NCBI GenBank assembly: GCA_016208415.1
Contig: JACQYB010000040.1
Coordinates: forward strand, 1-64,000
Direction: 5' to 3'
DNA length: 64,000 nt
Origin: Betaproteobacteria bacterium
Lineage (GTDB): Bacteria > Pseudomonadota > Gammaproteobacteria > Burkholderiales > Rhodocyclaceae
Below the pieces are notes generated by a model. The model saw only the letters and a program-made list of their open reading frames with translations, did no database searches and was not told the DNA's origin. Position 1 is the first letter of the stretch. Each line of letters begins with the position of its first letter. Shown here piece after piece: positions 23,341 to 33,656 of the stretch. A program made the position numbers and the translations under genes.

Positions 23341-23751
23341 TCAGGATGCAGCGGCGCTTGCCCAGTTTTCCACCACCAAGCCGGGATACCCCCGGAAATC
23401 CGCCTCGTTGTTGGTCACGAGGATAGTGCCCGCGCTCACCGCATGCGCTGCGATGAGCCGGTCCAGGGCATCGCGGTTGCGTTCGCGCACGGCAGCGCGC
23501 AGCACGCCGTAACTTTCCGCGGCGGCCTCATCGAAAGGCAGGACCGGAATCCGGGCGGTCAGGGCGCTCAACACCTGTGCATTGTGGTCGCGGCTGGCCG
23601 GGTGCATTTCAAGGCCCGCGCGCAACTCGGCCAGGGTGACGACGGATATGACCGCGTCGCCCTGGTGCAGGGCCTCCAGCCGCTGCAGCGCGGCCGCCGG
23701 GTGGCGCTTCATGAGGTAGATGCAGATGTTGGTGTCGAGCATGTAGCGCAT
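23341..23751 (-). CDS. vapC: VapC-type PIN RNase toxin
   Basis: A 136-residue protein, typical VapC: MLDTNICIYLMKRHP at the start, TLAELRAGLE in the middle, LDRLIAAHA and LVTNNEADF near the end, giving the conserved PIN acids. It starts 2 bp after the VapB stop. VapC toxins cleave initiator tRNA or rRNA; the target here is unknown. Confidence 0.92.
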   Translation of the reverse strand: MRYMLDTNICIYLMKRHPAAALQRLEALHQGDAVISVVTLAELRAGLEMHPASRDHNAQVLSALTARIPVLPFDEAAAESYGVLRAAVRERNRDALDRLIAAHAVSAGTILVTNNEADFRGYPGLVVENWASAAAS

Positions 23752-23753
23752 GC

Positions 23754-24026
23754 CTAGCCCTCGCGTTCCGGGCCGGCGGTGCGCTCGAAGGCGCTCCAGT
23801 CACGCTCGGCTTCTTCGTGGAACTCCCGCCCTTCGGCCATGAAGTCGGGGCTGAACATGGCGAAGATCTTTCCGACGCCGGCCAGGGTTTGCCGTGACAC
23901 GGGGCGAAGCACCAGGGTGTTGCCGACCTTTTCGATCTCCACCTCCTGGGAGGCTTCGGCGATGGCGAGTTCCTTGGGGATGCGCACGGCCAGCGAATTG
24001 CCGCTCTTGAAGATCCGGGTCAGCAT
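23754..24026 (-). CDS. vapB: VapB-type antitoxin
   Basis: A 90-residue protein. The SpoVT/AbrB N-terminus (MLTRIFKSGNSLAVRIPKEL) is followed by an acidic, aromatic C-terminal tail that would wrap the toxin. ATG at 24026 is chosen because the longer frame upstream has no family similarity. The upstream AT-rich patch 24040-24062 contains repeated GTATATAC/GATATAC elements, a likely operator. Confidence 0.88.
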   Translation of the reverse strand: MLTRIFKSGNSLAVRIPKELAIAEASQEVEIEKVGNTLVLRPVSRQTLAGVGKIFAMFSPDFMAEGREFHEEAERDWSAFERTAGPEREG

Positions 24027-24193
24027 GGCGAGTTCCTGTAGCGATGTATATACAGGATATACGCTCGGTGCGGCGGGTGCAACCGGGCATCGCGACAGCA
24101 AGGCGGCAGATCGAGCCAACGCGGTGTCGGGCGCCGTCCCCGGGCGGCGCAGCCCCAGCGCCGATGCCCGGGGTGGGCGGCGAATCCCGGCCG

Positions 24194-24874
24194 TCAGAGC
24201 AGCCGCGAAACCTCGAACACGGCTTCGATCGACTGCCCGCTCCAGTGGTATTCCAGGTAGGCGCTGTGGAGGCAGTTGCGCACGATGGCCGTGCGCAGGG
24301 CGGCGAGGCATTCTCCGCCTGCGTGCCGCACCGAGGGGTAATGGATGCCCGCGGCGCCCCGGGCGCGCAGCGCCCGCCCGATGCCCTGGGCGTAGCCGTA
24401 GTCATGGGGGTCGACGATGCGCGGCTCGGCTTGGCAGGCCTCGCGCAGGTCGGTCACCTCGCCGCTGGCCTCGACGGTGTAGAGCCGCATCTGCAGGCGC
24501 ATGGGCGGCTCCCGCGTGGCATCCATGAAGCGGGCCTGGTGGTGGCGGGACTCTTCCACGGCGGTGATGCGGCTGCGCGCGCAGTAGAAGACGCCGTAGC
24601 TGCCGTCGCTGAAGCGGTTGCCCTGTGGATTGGGGTGGGTGAAGGCGGCCATGATGGACGTGCTGCCGGGGCCGAACAGGCGCTCGTCCGCGGGCACCAG
24701 GGTGATGTCGCCGAGATCGTCGCGGATGCGGTCGTTGGTCATCGCCTCCAGGGCGTAGAGGGCGTCGAAATCCTCCGGCGCGGCGACGCGCTCGAACAGG
24801 CCGACGGCCGGAAAGCGCGTGGGAATGACCCGGTAGGCGGGCGCCCAGGCGAGGCGGGAAGTGGGGTAGCTCAA
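24194..24874 (-). CDS. RES-domain toxin
   Basis: A 226-residue protein. The start is TTG at 24874, overlapping the antitoxin TGA (TTGA). Family features are the AYRVIPTRFP opening, LYALEAMTNDR, PQGNRFSDGSYGVFYCA, and the C-terminal YHWSGQSIEAVFEV. RES toxins (ParT/MbcT group) are ADP-ribosyltransferase-like and consume NAD+ or modify proteins. The gene before it encodes the matching Xre-type antitoxin. Confidence 0.9.
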   Translation of the reverse strand: MSYPTSRLAWAPAYRVIPTRFPAVGLFERVAAPEDFDALYALEAMTNDRIRDDLGDITLVPADERLFGPGSTSIMAAFTHPNPQGNRFSDGSYGVFYCARSRITAVEESRHHQARFMDATREPPMRLQMRLYTVEASGEVTDLREACQAEPRIVDPHDYGYAQGIGRALRARGAAGIHYPSVRHAGGECLAALRTAIVRNCLHSAYLEYHWSGQSIEAVFEVSRLL

Positions 24875-25290
24875 GCCCAGCCGCCGCGCTGGGCATCCAG
24901 GTACTGGCGCACCGCCAGCAGGTCGGCCACGTTGCCGCCGAGCATGCGCTCCAGCGCGCTGCGCCCGCCGAACAGGGGCGCGGAATTGGCCTTCTTCACC
25001 CAGGCATCGGCGGCGCGAACGTCGGGCAGCAGGATCTGCAGCGCCTTGTAGATGCCCAGCACGTAGGACAGGCGTTCCAGCGTGTCGTGCCCGGGGGCGG
25101 CGCTCTCGGGCGCGGCCTTCCACTTGTAGTAGGTGGAGCGGCCCGGGCCGCCGAGCAGGGTGATCTGCTCGCCATCGGTCAGGCCCCAGTCGCGGCCGAT
25201 GTTGAAGAAGGCGCGCAGGCCCGCGGCGGACATGGCCTTGCGCTCGGGCGGGGTGCCGGCGGGGCGGGGGCGGCGGGCAGCGAGAGGCAT
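24871..25290 (-). CDS. Xre/MbcA/ParS-type antitoxin
   Basis: A 139-residue protein. A basic N-terminus precedes a divergent HTH (FFNIGRDWGLTDGEQITLLG) and a C-terminal toxin-binding domain (DUF2384-like), with LERMLGGNVADLLAVRQYLD near the end. It is the cognate antitoxin of the RES toxin, with which it overlaps by 4 bp. Confidence 0.87.
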   Translation of the reverse strand: MPLAARRPRPAGTPPERKAMSAAGLRAFFNIGRDWGLTDGEQITLLGGPGRSTYYKWKAAPESAAPGHDTLERLSYVLGIYKALQILLPDVRAADAWVKKANSAPLFGGRSALERMLGGNVADLLAVRQYLDAQRGGWA

Positions 25291-25618
25291 GGTGTCGTGG
25301 TCCAGTCGCGGAACTGGCTATCAGCGTAGTCCACATTCGGACTCGATGCAACGTTGGTATGTGGCGCACGTCCTGGGCGCCAACGCGGCAATCCGAAGCG
25401 TCATCCCCGCCGCGGCCCCTGAACGACAGCCGACACTGCACGCAGTGTGCGGTTTCCGGGTCAAAGCCCGCGCGGCCACGCGGGGCGACGTTCCTTTGCC
25501 CGACGGCGATGCGCCGTCCACATCCGCACCCGCCTGCGACACTCTGTCGCACCCCGGCGCCTCGCGATGGGGATAGGATTTCCGGCAGTCGTCCAGCGCC
25601 AATGCGCGGGAGTGCCCC
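25291..25618. other. Gap between the Xre-RES pair and the SCO1 cluster
   Basis: A 328-bp divergent intergenic region. It contains the inverted repeat at 25328-25343 near the antitoxin start. I see no convincing gene in the rest, and no FNR box. Confidence 0.4.
25328..25343. promoter_or_regulatory. Operator-like inverted repeat of the Xre-RES pair
   Basis: AGTCC-ACATTC-GGACT lies 38 bp upstream of the Xre antitoxin start. Confidence 0.45.
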
Positions 25619-25819
25619 ATGAACGTGCCATCCGCCCCGACCCAAGCCCCCGCCCCCTCCGCCGCGACGGGCGCGGATATGCCCGCGCTGCTCCCGGGTG
25701 CGGGCTTCGCGCTGGCCTCGCTCATCCTGCTGCCGGCGGTGGCGCAGCGCATCGGGCTGGGGTCCAGCCTGACCATCGCCCTGCGCGCGGCCCTCATGCG
25801 CGCATCGAACCGTGTCTGA
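25619..25819 (+). CDS. Possible small membrane protein upstream of SCO1
   Basis: A 66-residue frame with a Pro/Ala-rich N-terminus and one hydrophobic segment (about 26-43), then a short basic tail. It ends 8 bp inside the SCO1 gene, which has no clear ribosome binding site of its own, so coupling is plausible. No family is recognised and the frame may be fortuitous. Confidence 0.4.
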   Translation: MNVPSAPTQAPAPSAATGADMPALLPGAGFALASLILLPAVAQRIGLGSSLTIALRAALMRASNRV

Positions 25820-26408
25820 CGGCGCGCGCCTGCTTCCCGCCGCCCTGGCCGCCGGCGCCATCCTGCTTTCCGCCTGTTCCGACGGCGGCCCCGCTTCGGC
25901 GGGCCACGCCGCGCTCAACCTCTCCGGCCGGCCCGCCGGCGGCGACTTCGTGCTGCAGTCCGCCGCCGGGCCGCTGGACACGAAGAGCCTGCGCGGGCGG
26001 GTGCTGCTGCTGTTCTTCGGCTACACCAGTTGCCCGGACATCTGCCCCGGGGCGCTGGCCGCCGGCGCCCAGGCCCTCAACGCGCTGGACGCAAGGGAGC
26101 GCGAGCGCGTCCGGCTGGTGTTCGTCTCGGTGGACCCGGAGCGCGACACCCCCGAGCGCCTGAAGGAATACGTCTCCTACTTCCACCCGCAGATGATCGG
26201 CGTCACCGGCACGCCGGCGGAAATCGCCGCGGTGGCCACGGCCTATCGCGCCTTTTACGTGCGCCACCCCACCGCCGCCGACGGCAGCTACGCCGTGGAT
26301 CACTCCACCAGCACCTACGTCATCGGGCCGGACGGCCGGCTGGCCGAGGTGGTGGTTGCGGGCATGAGCGCGCAGCAGGTGGCGGACGTCGTGCGCCGGC
26401 TGCTGTGA
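25812..26408 (+). CDS. SCO1/SenC/PrrC-family copper chaperone lipoprotein
   Basis: A 198-residue protein with a lipobox (LLSAC) and a thioredoxin fold carrying the copper site Cys-x3-Cys in TSCPDICPG and the third ligand His in the DHSTSTYVIG segment. SCO proteins deliver copper to the CuA site of haem-copper oxidases, or act in redox/copper homeostasis. It heads a tight run of genes (spacing 1 bp or overlaps) with a MacB-like ABC system. Confidence 0.92.
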   Translation: MSDGARLLPAALAAGAILLSACSDGGPASAGHAALNLSGRPAGGDFVLQSAAGPLDTKSLRGRVLLLFFGYTSCPDICPGALAAGAQALNALDARERERVRLVFVSVDPERDTPERLKEYVSYFHPQMIGVTGTPAEIAAVATAYRAFYVRHPTAADGSYAVDHSTSTYVIGPDGRLAEVVVAGMSAQQVADVVRRLL

Positions 26409-26409
26409 C

Positions 26410-26730
26410 ATGCCGGCACGCCCCTCCACCCTGGCCCTGACCGCGCTCGCCGCGGCGCTGACCGCCTTCGCGCTGACCCTTGCCGATGCCGCCTGGCCGG
26501 GCCGCGCCGGCGCGGCGCGCACCGCCGGCTCGCAACGTCTCGTGCGGCGCCTGGGACTCACCGACATCGCCCTGTTCACCGAGGCCCGCTATACCCGCCA
26601 CCGCTCCCAGGCCGACCTGCATTCCGCCTTCCAGGACCACCCGCTGGCGCTGGAACACTTTCCCTCCGGCAGCCTGGTGCCGCCGCCCCGCCATGACCCG
26701 CTGGATCGCACGGCAACGCTACCTGATTGA
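26410..26730 (+). CDS. Small secreted or membrane-anchored protein of unknown function
   Basis: A 106-residue protein. Residues 6-28 are a signal/anchor segment. The mature part contains LTDIALFTEARYTRH and HPLALEHFPSGSLVPPP. No domain is recognised. It begins 1 bp after SCO1 and overlaps the permease start by 38 bp, which implies a shared job with the ABC system, perhaps as its periplasmic adaptor. That role is inference. Confidence 0.7.
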   Translation: MPARPSTLALTALAAALTAFALTLADAAWPGRAGAARTAGSQRLVRRLGLTDIALFTEARYTRHRSQADLHSAFQDHPLALEHFPSGSLVPPPRHDPLDRTATLPD

Positions 26731-27829
26731 TTACGCGCTGGCCTCCGCCGCCCGCCGCCGCACCCGCAACATCGGGCTGCTGCTGGTCTATGCGCTGCTC
26801 GTATTCGTGCTCGCCTCGGTGATGCTGTTTTCCCTGGCGCTGCGCCACGAGGCCACGGCCGTGCTGCGGCATTCCCCGGAAGTGATCCTGCAGCGCATGG
26901 TGGCCGGCCGCCACGACCTGATCCCGCCCGGCTACGCGGAGCGCATCGGCCGCATCCGCGGCGTGCAGAAGCAGGCGGGGCGCCTGTGGGGCTATTACTA
27001 CGACCCGGTGATGAAGGCCAACTTCACCTTCATGGTGCCCCCGGACGGTGGGATCGAGCGCCGCAGCATCGCCGTCGGGCCGGCGCTGGCGCGCGAGCGC
27101 GGCCTGGACGAGAACACCGGCATTTCCTTCCGCGCCTATTCCGGCAAGCTCTTCGCCTTCACCGTCGGGGCCGTGCTGCCCCAGGACTCGGAACTGGTGA
27201 GCGCCGACCTGGTGCTGATGCACGAGGACGACTTCCGCGCCTTCTTCGAGTATCCCGCCGGGCACTGGACGGACATCGCGCTGTCGGTGGCCAACCCACA
27301 GGAGGTGCGCAACGTCGCCGCCAAGCTCGCCGCTGCGCTGCCCGACTCGCGCCCCATCCTGCGCGAGGAGGTGCTGCGCACCTACGCCTCCATCTTCGAC
27401 TGGCGCGAGGGCATCGTGCTCACCGTGCTTTCCGGCGCCCTGCTGGCCTTCGCCATCCTCGCCTGGGAGAAGGCGTCGGGGCTGTCCGCCGACGAGAAGC
27501 GCGAGATCGGCATCCTCAAGGCCATCGGCTGGGAGACCTCCGACGTGCTGAAGATGAAGGCCTGGGAAGGGACGCTGCTTTCGCTCAGCGCCTTCCTCGC
27601 CGGCTACGTGGCGGCGTGGCTGCATGTGTTCCACTTCGACGCCGGGCTGTTCGCGCCGGTGCTCAAGGGCTGGGCGGTGCTCTACCCGCGCTTCGATCTG
27701 ACCCCGGCGGTGGACGGCCTGACCCTGGCGACGCTGTTCTTCTTCACCGTCTTCCCCTACACGGCGGCGGTGCTGGTGCCGGTGTGGCGCGCCGCCATCA
27801 CCGACCCGGACGCGGTGATGCGGGCGTGA
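26693..27829 (+). CDS. FtsX/MacB-type ABC permease
   Basis: A 378-residue protein starting at ATG 26693. TM1 (about 26-50) is followed by a large periplasmic domain (about 55-235) and then a C-terminal FtsX core of three TM segments (about 245-265, 300-325, 345-365), with the GILKAIGWETSDVLKMKAWE coupling region between. This is the architecture of the mechanotransmission ABC family (MacB/LolCE/FtsX), which does not move substrate through the membrane but drives periplasmic events. Its stop overlaps the ATPase start (GTGA). Confidence 0.88.
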   Translation: MTRWIARQRYLIDYALASAARRRTRNIGLLLVYALLVFVLASVMLFSLALRHEATAVLRHSPEVILQRMVAGRHDLIPPGYAERIGRIRGVQKQAGRLWGYYYDPVMKANFTFMVPPDGGIERRSIAVGPALARERGLDENTGISFRAYSGKLFAFTVGAVLPQDSELVSADLVLMHEDDFRAFFEYPAGHWTDIALSVANPQEVRNVAAKLAAALPDSRPILREEVLRTYASIFDWREGIVLTVLSGALLAFAILAWEKASGLSADEKREIGILKAIGWETSDVLKMKAWEGTLLSLSAFLAGYVAAWLHVFHFDAGLFAPVLKGWAVLYPRFDLTPAVDGLTLATLFFFTVFPYTAAVLVPVWRAAITDPDAVMRA

Positions 27830-28500
27830 TCGAACTGCGCGCCATCACCAAGGCCTTCAACCAGGGCCAGCACAACGAGTTCTGGGCACTCGACGGCATC
27901 GACCTCACCGTGGAGGCACGCCGCGTCACCGCCCTCACGGGCCCCAGCGGGTCGGGCAAGACCACCCTGCTCACTGTGCTGGGCTGCCTGGCGCGGCCCA
28001 CCAGCGGCCGCGTGAGCCTCAAGGGCGAGGACATCTCCGGCCTGCCGGAACGCTTTCTCACCGAAATCCGCCGCCGCAGTTTCGGCTTCGTGTTCCAGCA
28101 ATTCAACCTCATCCGCGGCCTGTCGGCGCTGGAGAACGTGATGTTGCCGGCCTACCCCCTGGGGCCGGAGTTCGGCGCCCTGCGGCTGCGCGCCGAGGCC
28201 CTGCTGGCGCGCCTGCACCTCGCCCACCGGCGCGAGGCGCGCGTGGAATGGCTCTCCGGCGGCGAGCAGCAGCGGGTGGCCATTGCCCGGGCGCTGATCA
28301 ACGACCCGGAGGTGGTCATCGCCGACGAGCCCACGGCCAACCTGGACACCGCCCTGTCGCGCCAATTCCTCGCCATCCTCGAGGAGTTGAGCGCCGAGGG
28401 CCGCACCGTGCTGCTCACCAGCCATGACCCGCTGGTGGTGGAATCGACGGCGGTGCATCGGGTAGTGTCCATGCGCGACGGCCGGCTGGTGGCAGCGTGA
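27826..28500 (+). CDS. MacB/LolD-type ABC transporter ATPase
   Basis: A 224-residue ATPase with Walker A GPSGSGKTT, Q-loop FQQFNLIRGL, signature LSGGEQQRVAIARAL, Walker B VVIADEPTANLD and the H-loop SHDP. It belongs to the LolD/MacB subfamily and pairs with the preceding permease, with which it overlaps by 4 bp. Confidence 0.94.
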   Translation: MIELRAITKAFNQGQHNEFWALDGIDLTVEARRVTALTGPSGSGKTTLLTVLGCLARPTSGRVSLKGEDISGLPERFLTEIRRRSFGFVFQQFNLIRGLSALENVMLPAYPLGPEFGALRLRAEALLARLHLAHRREARVEWLSGGEQQRVAIARALINDPEVVIADEPTANLDTALSRQFLAILEELSAEGRTVLLTSHDPLVVESTAVHRVVSMRDGRLVAA

Positions 28501-28576
28501 GCAACCGTCGCCGGGCCGCCCCAGGACAGTTGCGCGCCCCCGCGGGAGGCTGTCGCGCAGCGACTGGGGGCACACA

Positions 28577-29578
28577 GTGATCTTCCAGTCCGCCATCATC
28601 GCCCTGCTGCTGGCTTCCGGCCTGGGCCTGGCGATGCTGGCGGCGGCCGCGCCGTTTGCCGTGCAGGTGATGCGCCACTGGAACATCGCCAGCGGCGCCG
28701 AGCGGCAACTGCAACTGGAGCGGCGCACCTACCTGTTTTCCACGCTGCTGGTGTTCGTGCTCGCCACCCAGGCGCTGGCGCTGCTGCTGTTCGTGTTCAA
28801 CGCCGACAGGATGTCGGTGATGTTCGTCGGCGCCATGTGCGCCGTGGGCACGCTCAACGTCAACGGCTACGGCTTTCCGGCGCTGGGGCTGCAGATCGCC
28901 GTGTTCTTCGCCGCCGCGGCGTGGCTGGCGATCAACCACGTGGACACCCGTGCCCGCGACTACCCGCTGGTGCGCGTGAAATACGCCCTGCTGCTGGCGC
29001 TGGTGCCGCTGCTGGCGGTGAGCTTCGCCACCCAGTTGGGCCACTTCCTCAACCTTCGTGCCGACGTCATCACCTCCTGCTGCGGCAGCATGTTCTCCAG
29101 CGACGCCAGGGGGCTGTCCGCCGACCTGACGGCGCTGCCGCCCGTGCCGGCCATGGTCGCGTTCTACGGCGCCCTGCTGCTCGCGGCGGCGAGCGCTGCC
29201 TGGCATGGGGTGAAAGGCCGGGGCGGCACCCTCCTGGCCGGCGCCAGCGCGCTGGCCTTCGCCGCAGCCATCGCCGGCATCCTGTCCTTCGTCTCCCTCT
29301 ACATCTACGAGCACCCGCACCACCATTGCCCGTTCTGCATCCTCAAGCCGGACTACGACTACCGCGGCTACGCCCTCTACCTGCCGCTGTTCGCCGCCAC
29401 CGCCGCCGGGCTGGCGGTGGGGGCGCTGCAGCCGTTCCGGCGCGTGCCCAGCCTGGCGACGGTGATTCCCGAAACCTCGCGCCGGCTGGCCTGGGTGGCG
29501 CTGGCGGGTTATCTGCTGTTTGCGATCATCGCCACATCCATGATCCTGGCGTCCAACCTGGTGCTGATCGAGTCATGA
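28577..29578 (+). CDS. Polytopic membrane protein with CCG and HPHHHCPFC motifs
   Basis: A 333-residue protein starting at GTG after GGGGG. About eight hydrophobic segments are visible. Two cysteine-containing motifs stand out: SCCGSMF (about 172) and a His/Cys cluster HPHHHCPFC (about 246-254), followed by DYDYRGY. Both fall in loops flanked by TM helices and could form a copper or haem site. No named family is recognised. Its place in the SCO1/ABC run suggests work on metallocofactors in the periplasm. Confidence 0.72.
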   Translation: MIFQSAIIALLLASGLGLAMLAAAAPFAVQVMRHWNIASGAERQLQLERRTYLFSTLLVFVLATQALALLLFVFNADRMSVMFVGAMCAVGTLNVNGYGFPALGLQIAVFFAAAAWLAINHVDTRARDYPLVRVKYALLLALVPLLAVSFATQLGHFLNLRADVITSCCGSMFSSDARGLSADLTALPPVPAMVAFYGALLLAAASAAWHGVKGRGGTLLAGASALAFAAAIAGILSFVSLYIYEHPHHHCPFCILKPDYDYRGYALYLPLFAATAAGLAVGALQPFRRVPSLATVIPETSRRLAWVALAGYLLFAIIATSMILASNLVLIES

Positions 29579-29754
29579 CGCACGTCGCCCCGCTCGACGC
29601 CACCAGCGTCGCCTGGCGCGACGAGGCAGCCGACGTGGCTTCGCCATCGACGGCCGGACGCCTGAACCCCATGATCGCCGCGGCCGCCATGGCCATGAGC
29701 TCGGTTTCCGTCGTGACCAACTCGCTGCGGCTGCAGCGGCAAGGGTCGAACTGA
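29575..29754 (+). pseudogene. Detached C-terminal tail of a copper P-type ATPase
   Basis: A 59-codon frame overlapping the previous stop (ATGA). Its second half (LNPMIAAAAMAMSSVSVVTN then SLRL) is the hallmark last transmembrane segment and C-terminus of CopA-type P1B ATPases. No other part of the ATPase is present. The first 30 residues match nothing I recognise. It is probably a relic of a lost copA gene fused to local sequence, although coupled translation as a tiny membrane protein cannot be excluded. Confidence 0.65.
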
Positions 29755-29827
29755 GCGGCGCGCCCGCAGGGCGCCGGGATGTCCGTCCCGTGCGGCCCCG
29801 CTGCGGCAGACGCGACGGCGAGCGGTC

Positions 29828-30475
29828 CTACGCGCTACTGCCCGTTTTCGCGCGCCCCGCCCCGCAGCGGCGCTTCTCGATGCGGCGCCGGCGATGGCTG
29901 TCGGCGCGAATCCTGGCGACGATGTCCCGGCCCGCCTTCTCCTGATGGGCTTCCAGTTTCCGCTGCAGCGTGCGCCGGTTCATCTTCAATTCGCGCGCCG
30001 CCGCCGACACGTTGCCGCCGTGGTCGCCCAGGGCCCGCAGGATGTGTTTCCACTCCAGCTCGTCCAGCGTATGGACCCGCTCGGGCTCGGAACCCGGCAG
30101 CCCCGCGGACGTCGACGCGGGGTCGATGCCCAGTCCGTGGAGGATTTCTTCCACATAGGCGGGCTTGGCCATGTAGTTCCAGGCCCCAAGCTTGATGGAG
30201 TAGATCGCCGTTTCGATGCTGGCGTGGCGGGTCAATACCAGGATCCTCATGGCGGGACAGATGGCTTTCAGCGGTCGGATCAGCCCGAGGCCCGACGCAT
30301 CGTCGAGTTGCTGCTCGATGATCGCGTAATCGGGGCGTGCGGCAGTGGCCGCGGTGATCGCCGAATCGGGATCGCGACACGAAACGGCCTCGAAGTGGCG
30401 CCGGCGCAGGGTACGGGTCAGGGTTCTGGAGTGGATCGGATCGTCGTCGACAATCAACATGCGCGCACAGGTCAT
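29828..30475 (-). CDS. RegA/ActR/PrrA-like response regulator with Glu at the phosphorylation site
   Basis: A 215-residue protein with a receiver domain (ILVVDDDP-like start, switch Thr in VLTRHAS, Lys in YMAKPAY) and a C-terminal Fis-type HTH (GGNVSAAARELKMNRRTLQRK). In this family the phospho-acceptor lies in YAIVDLRL; here the segment is YAIIEQQL, so Asp is replaced by Glu54 (codon GAG at 30316-30314). The paralogue at 40716-41354 keeps Asp. A Glu often mimics the phosphorylated state, so this copy may be always active. It is divergent from norC, and RegA proteins are redox-linked regulators, so control of nor is likely. The C-terminal 25 residues are unusually basic. Confidence 0.87.
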   Translation of the reverse strand: MTCARMLIVDDDPIHSRTLTRTLRRRHFEAVSCRDPDSAITAATAARPDYAIIEQQLDDASGLGLIRPLKAICPAMRILVLTRHASIETAIYSIKLGAWNYMAKPAYVEEILHGLGIDPASTSAGLPGSEPERVHTLDELEWKHILRALGDHGGNVSAAARELKMNRRTLQRKLEAHQEKAGRDIVARIRADSHRRRRIEKRRCGAGRAKTGSSA

Positions 30476-30861
30476 GGGCGAGGGCCTTGGGATGGCAGAT
30501 GCCCTGCTCCTATCAATCTCCGTGCCAGTGGAAAGGCGGGGGCCTGAATTCCGCTTTCTATCTAAAACAACGCCTTACATTTGCACGACAGAGTCCTGGG
30601 ATCACCCGGGGATCACCCTGGTGTCACCGAATGCCATAAGCGGCACCCGCAACCGCCATTACTGGCGTTCCCTTCTCGCCATCCCGGCTTCCTGCGCAAG
30701 CCGTTCGAACGGGCCACACTCGCCCGGGTCCAGGGACAGCCGGAAACGCCGCGGAATCGGGCCCTTCGAGGCCCTGCGACAATATGTAGCAAACCGCGCA
30801 CCGCCGCTCCCTGCCTGCGCGCAATTGCGGCCCCGCCTGTGTTTCCCGCGGCCCCCCCGTC

Positions 30862-30875
30862 TTGATGGCAGTCAA
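30862..30875. promoter_or_regulatory. FNR/DNR-type binding site upstream of norC
   Basis: TTGAT-GGCA-GTCAA matches the FNR/DNR consensus (TTGAT-N4-ATCAA) at 9 of 10 bases. Its centre is 41.5 bp upstream of the start point predicted from the -10 at 30898, the usual place for class II activation. A Crp/Fnr regulator is encoded at 49796-50584. Confidence 0.75.
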
Positions 30876-30897
30876 TTTCCGGCCCCGGGCGCGCGTC

Positions 30898-30903
30898 TAG
30901 ATT
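30898..30903 (+). promoter_or_regulatory. Candidate -10 element of the norC promoter
   Basis: TAGATT, 49 bp before the norC ATG. There is no -35 hexamer, as expected for a promoter activated from -41.5. Confidence 0.55.
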
Positions 30904-30951
30904 CCGCCTCCGCGCAGGTCGTCTGCGCACCAACACGGGAGGGCATCGCCC

Positions 30952-33398
<2,447 letters not shown>

Positions 33399-33402
<4 letters not shown>

Positions 33403-33656
33403 ATGCGCGCCGCCTCGATCTCGTCTTTGCTTTTCTCGTCGCTGCCACCGGCGTCACCTGGGTCGTGGGCGAGTCGGGTTCCGCCGGTCCGGCCGCGGTC
33501 GCGCTCATCCTCGGCCTGGCGTTCGCCAAGGGCTGGCTGGTGATCCGCGAATTCATGGTGCTGCGCCGCGCCTCGCTCCTCTGGAACCTGATCGTCGGCG
33601 GCTGGCTGACGCTGGTGCTGGCGATCATCGCACTGACCTACTGGAAGGCACTCTGA
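33399..33656 (+). CDS. norF: NorF-like small membrane protein (CoxIV-like)
   Basis: An 85-residue protein with three hydrophobic segments, including LGLAFAKGWLVIREFMVLRR, typical of prokaryotic CoxIV-like NorF. It overlaps norE (ATGA) and norQ (TGATG). Confidence 0.85.

Larger units (their letters stand above)
30476..30951. other. Control region between the RegA-like gene and norC
   Basis: This 476-bp region has no convincing gene. It contains a repeated GGATCACCC (about 30599-30620), followed by GGTGTCACC, and near norC an FNR/DNR box with a matching -10. It must also carry the promoter of the RegA-like gene. Confidence 0.5.

Noticed and set aside
30500-30550. Possible sigma-54 promoter (TGGCAC-N5-TTGA, minus strand) before the RegA-like gene
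   Set aside because: The -12 GC is GA here, and no NorR gene is nearby, so the match is too weak.
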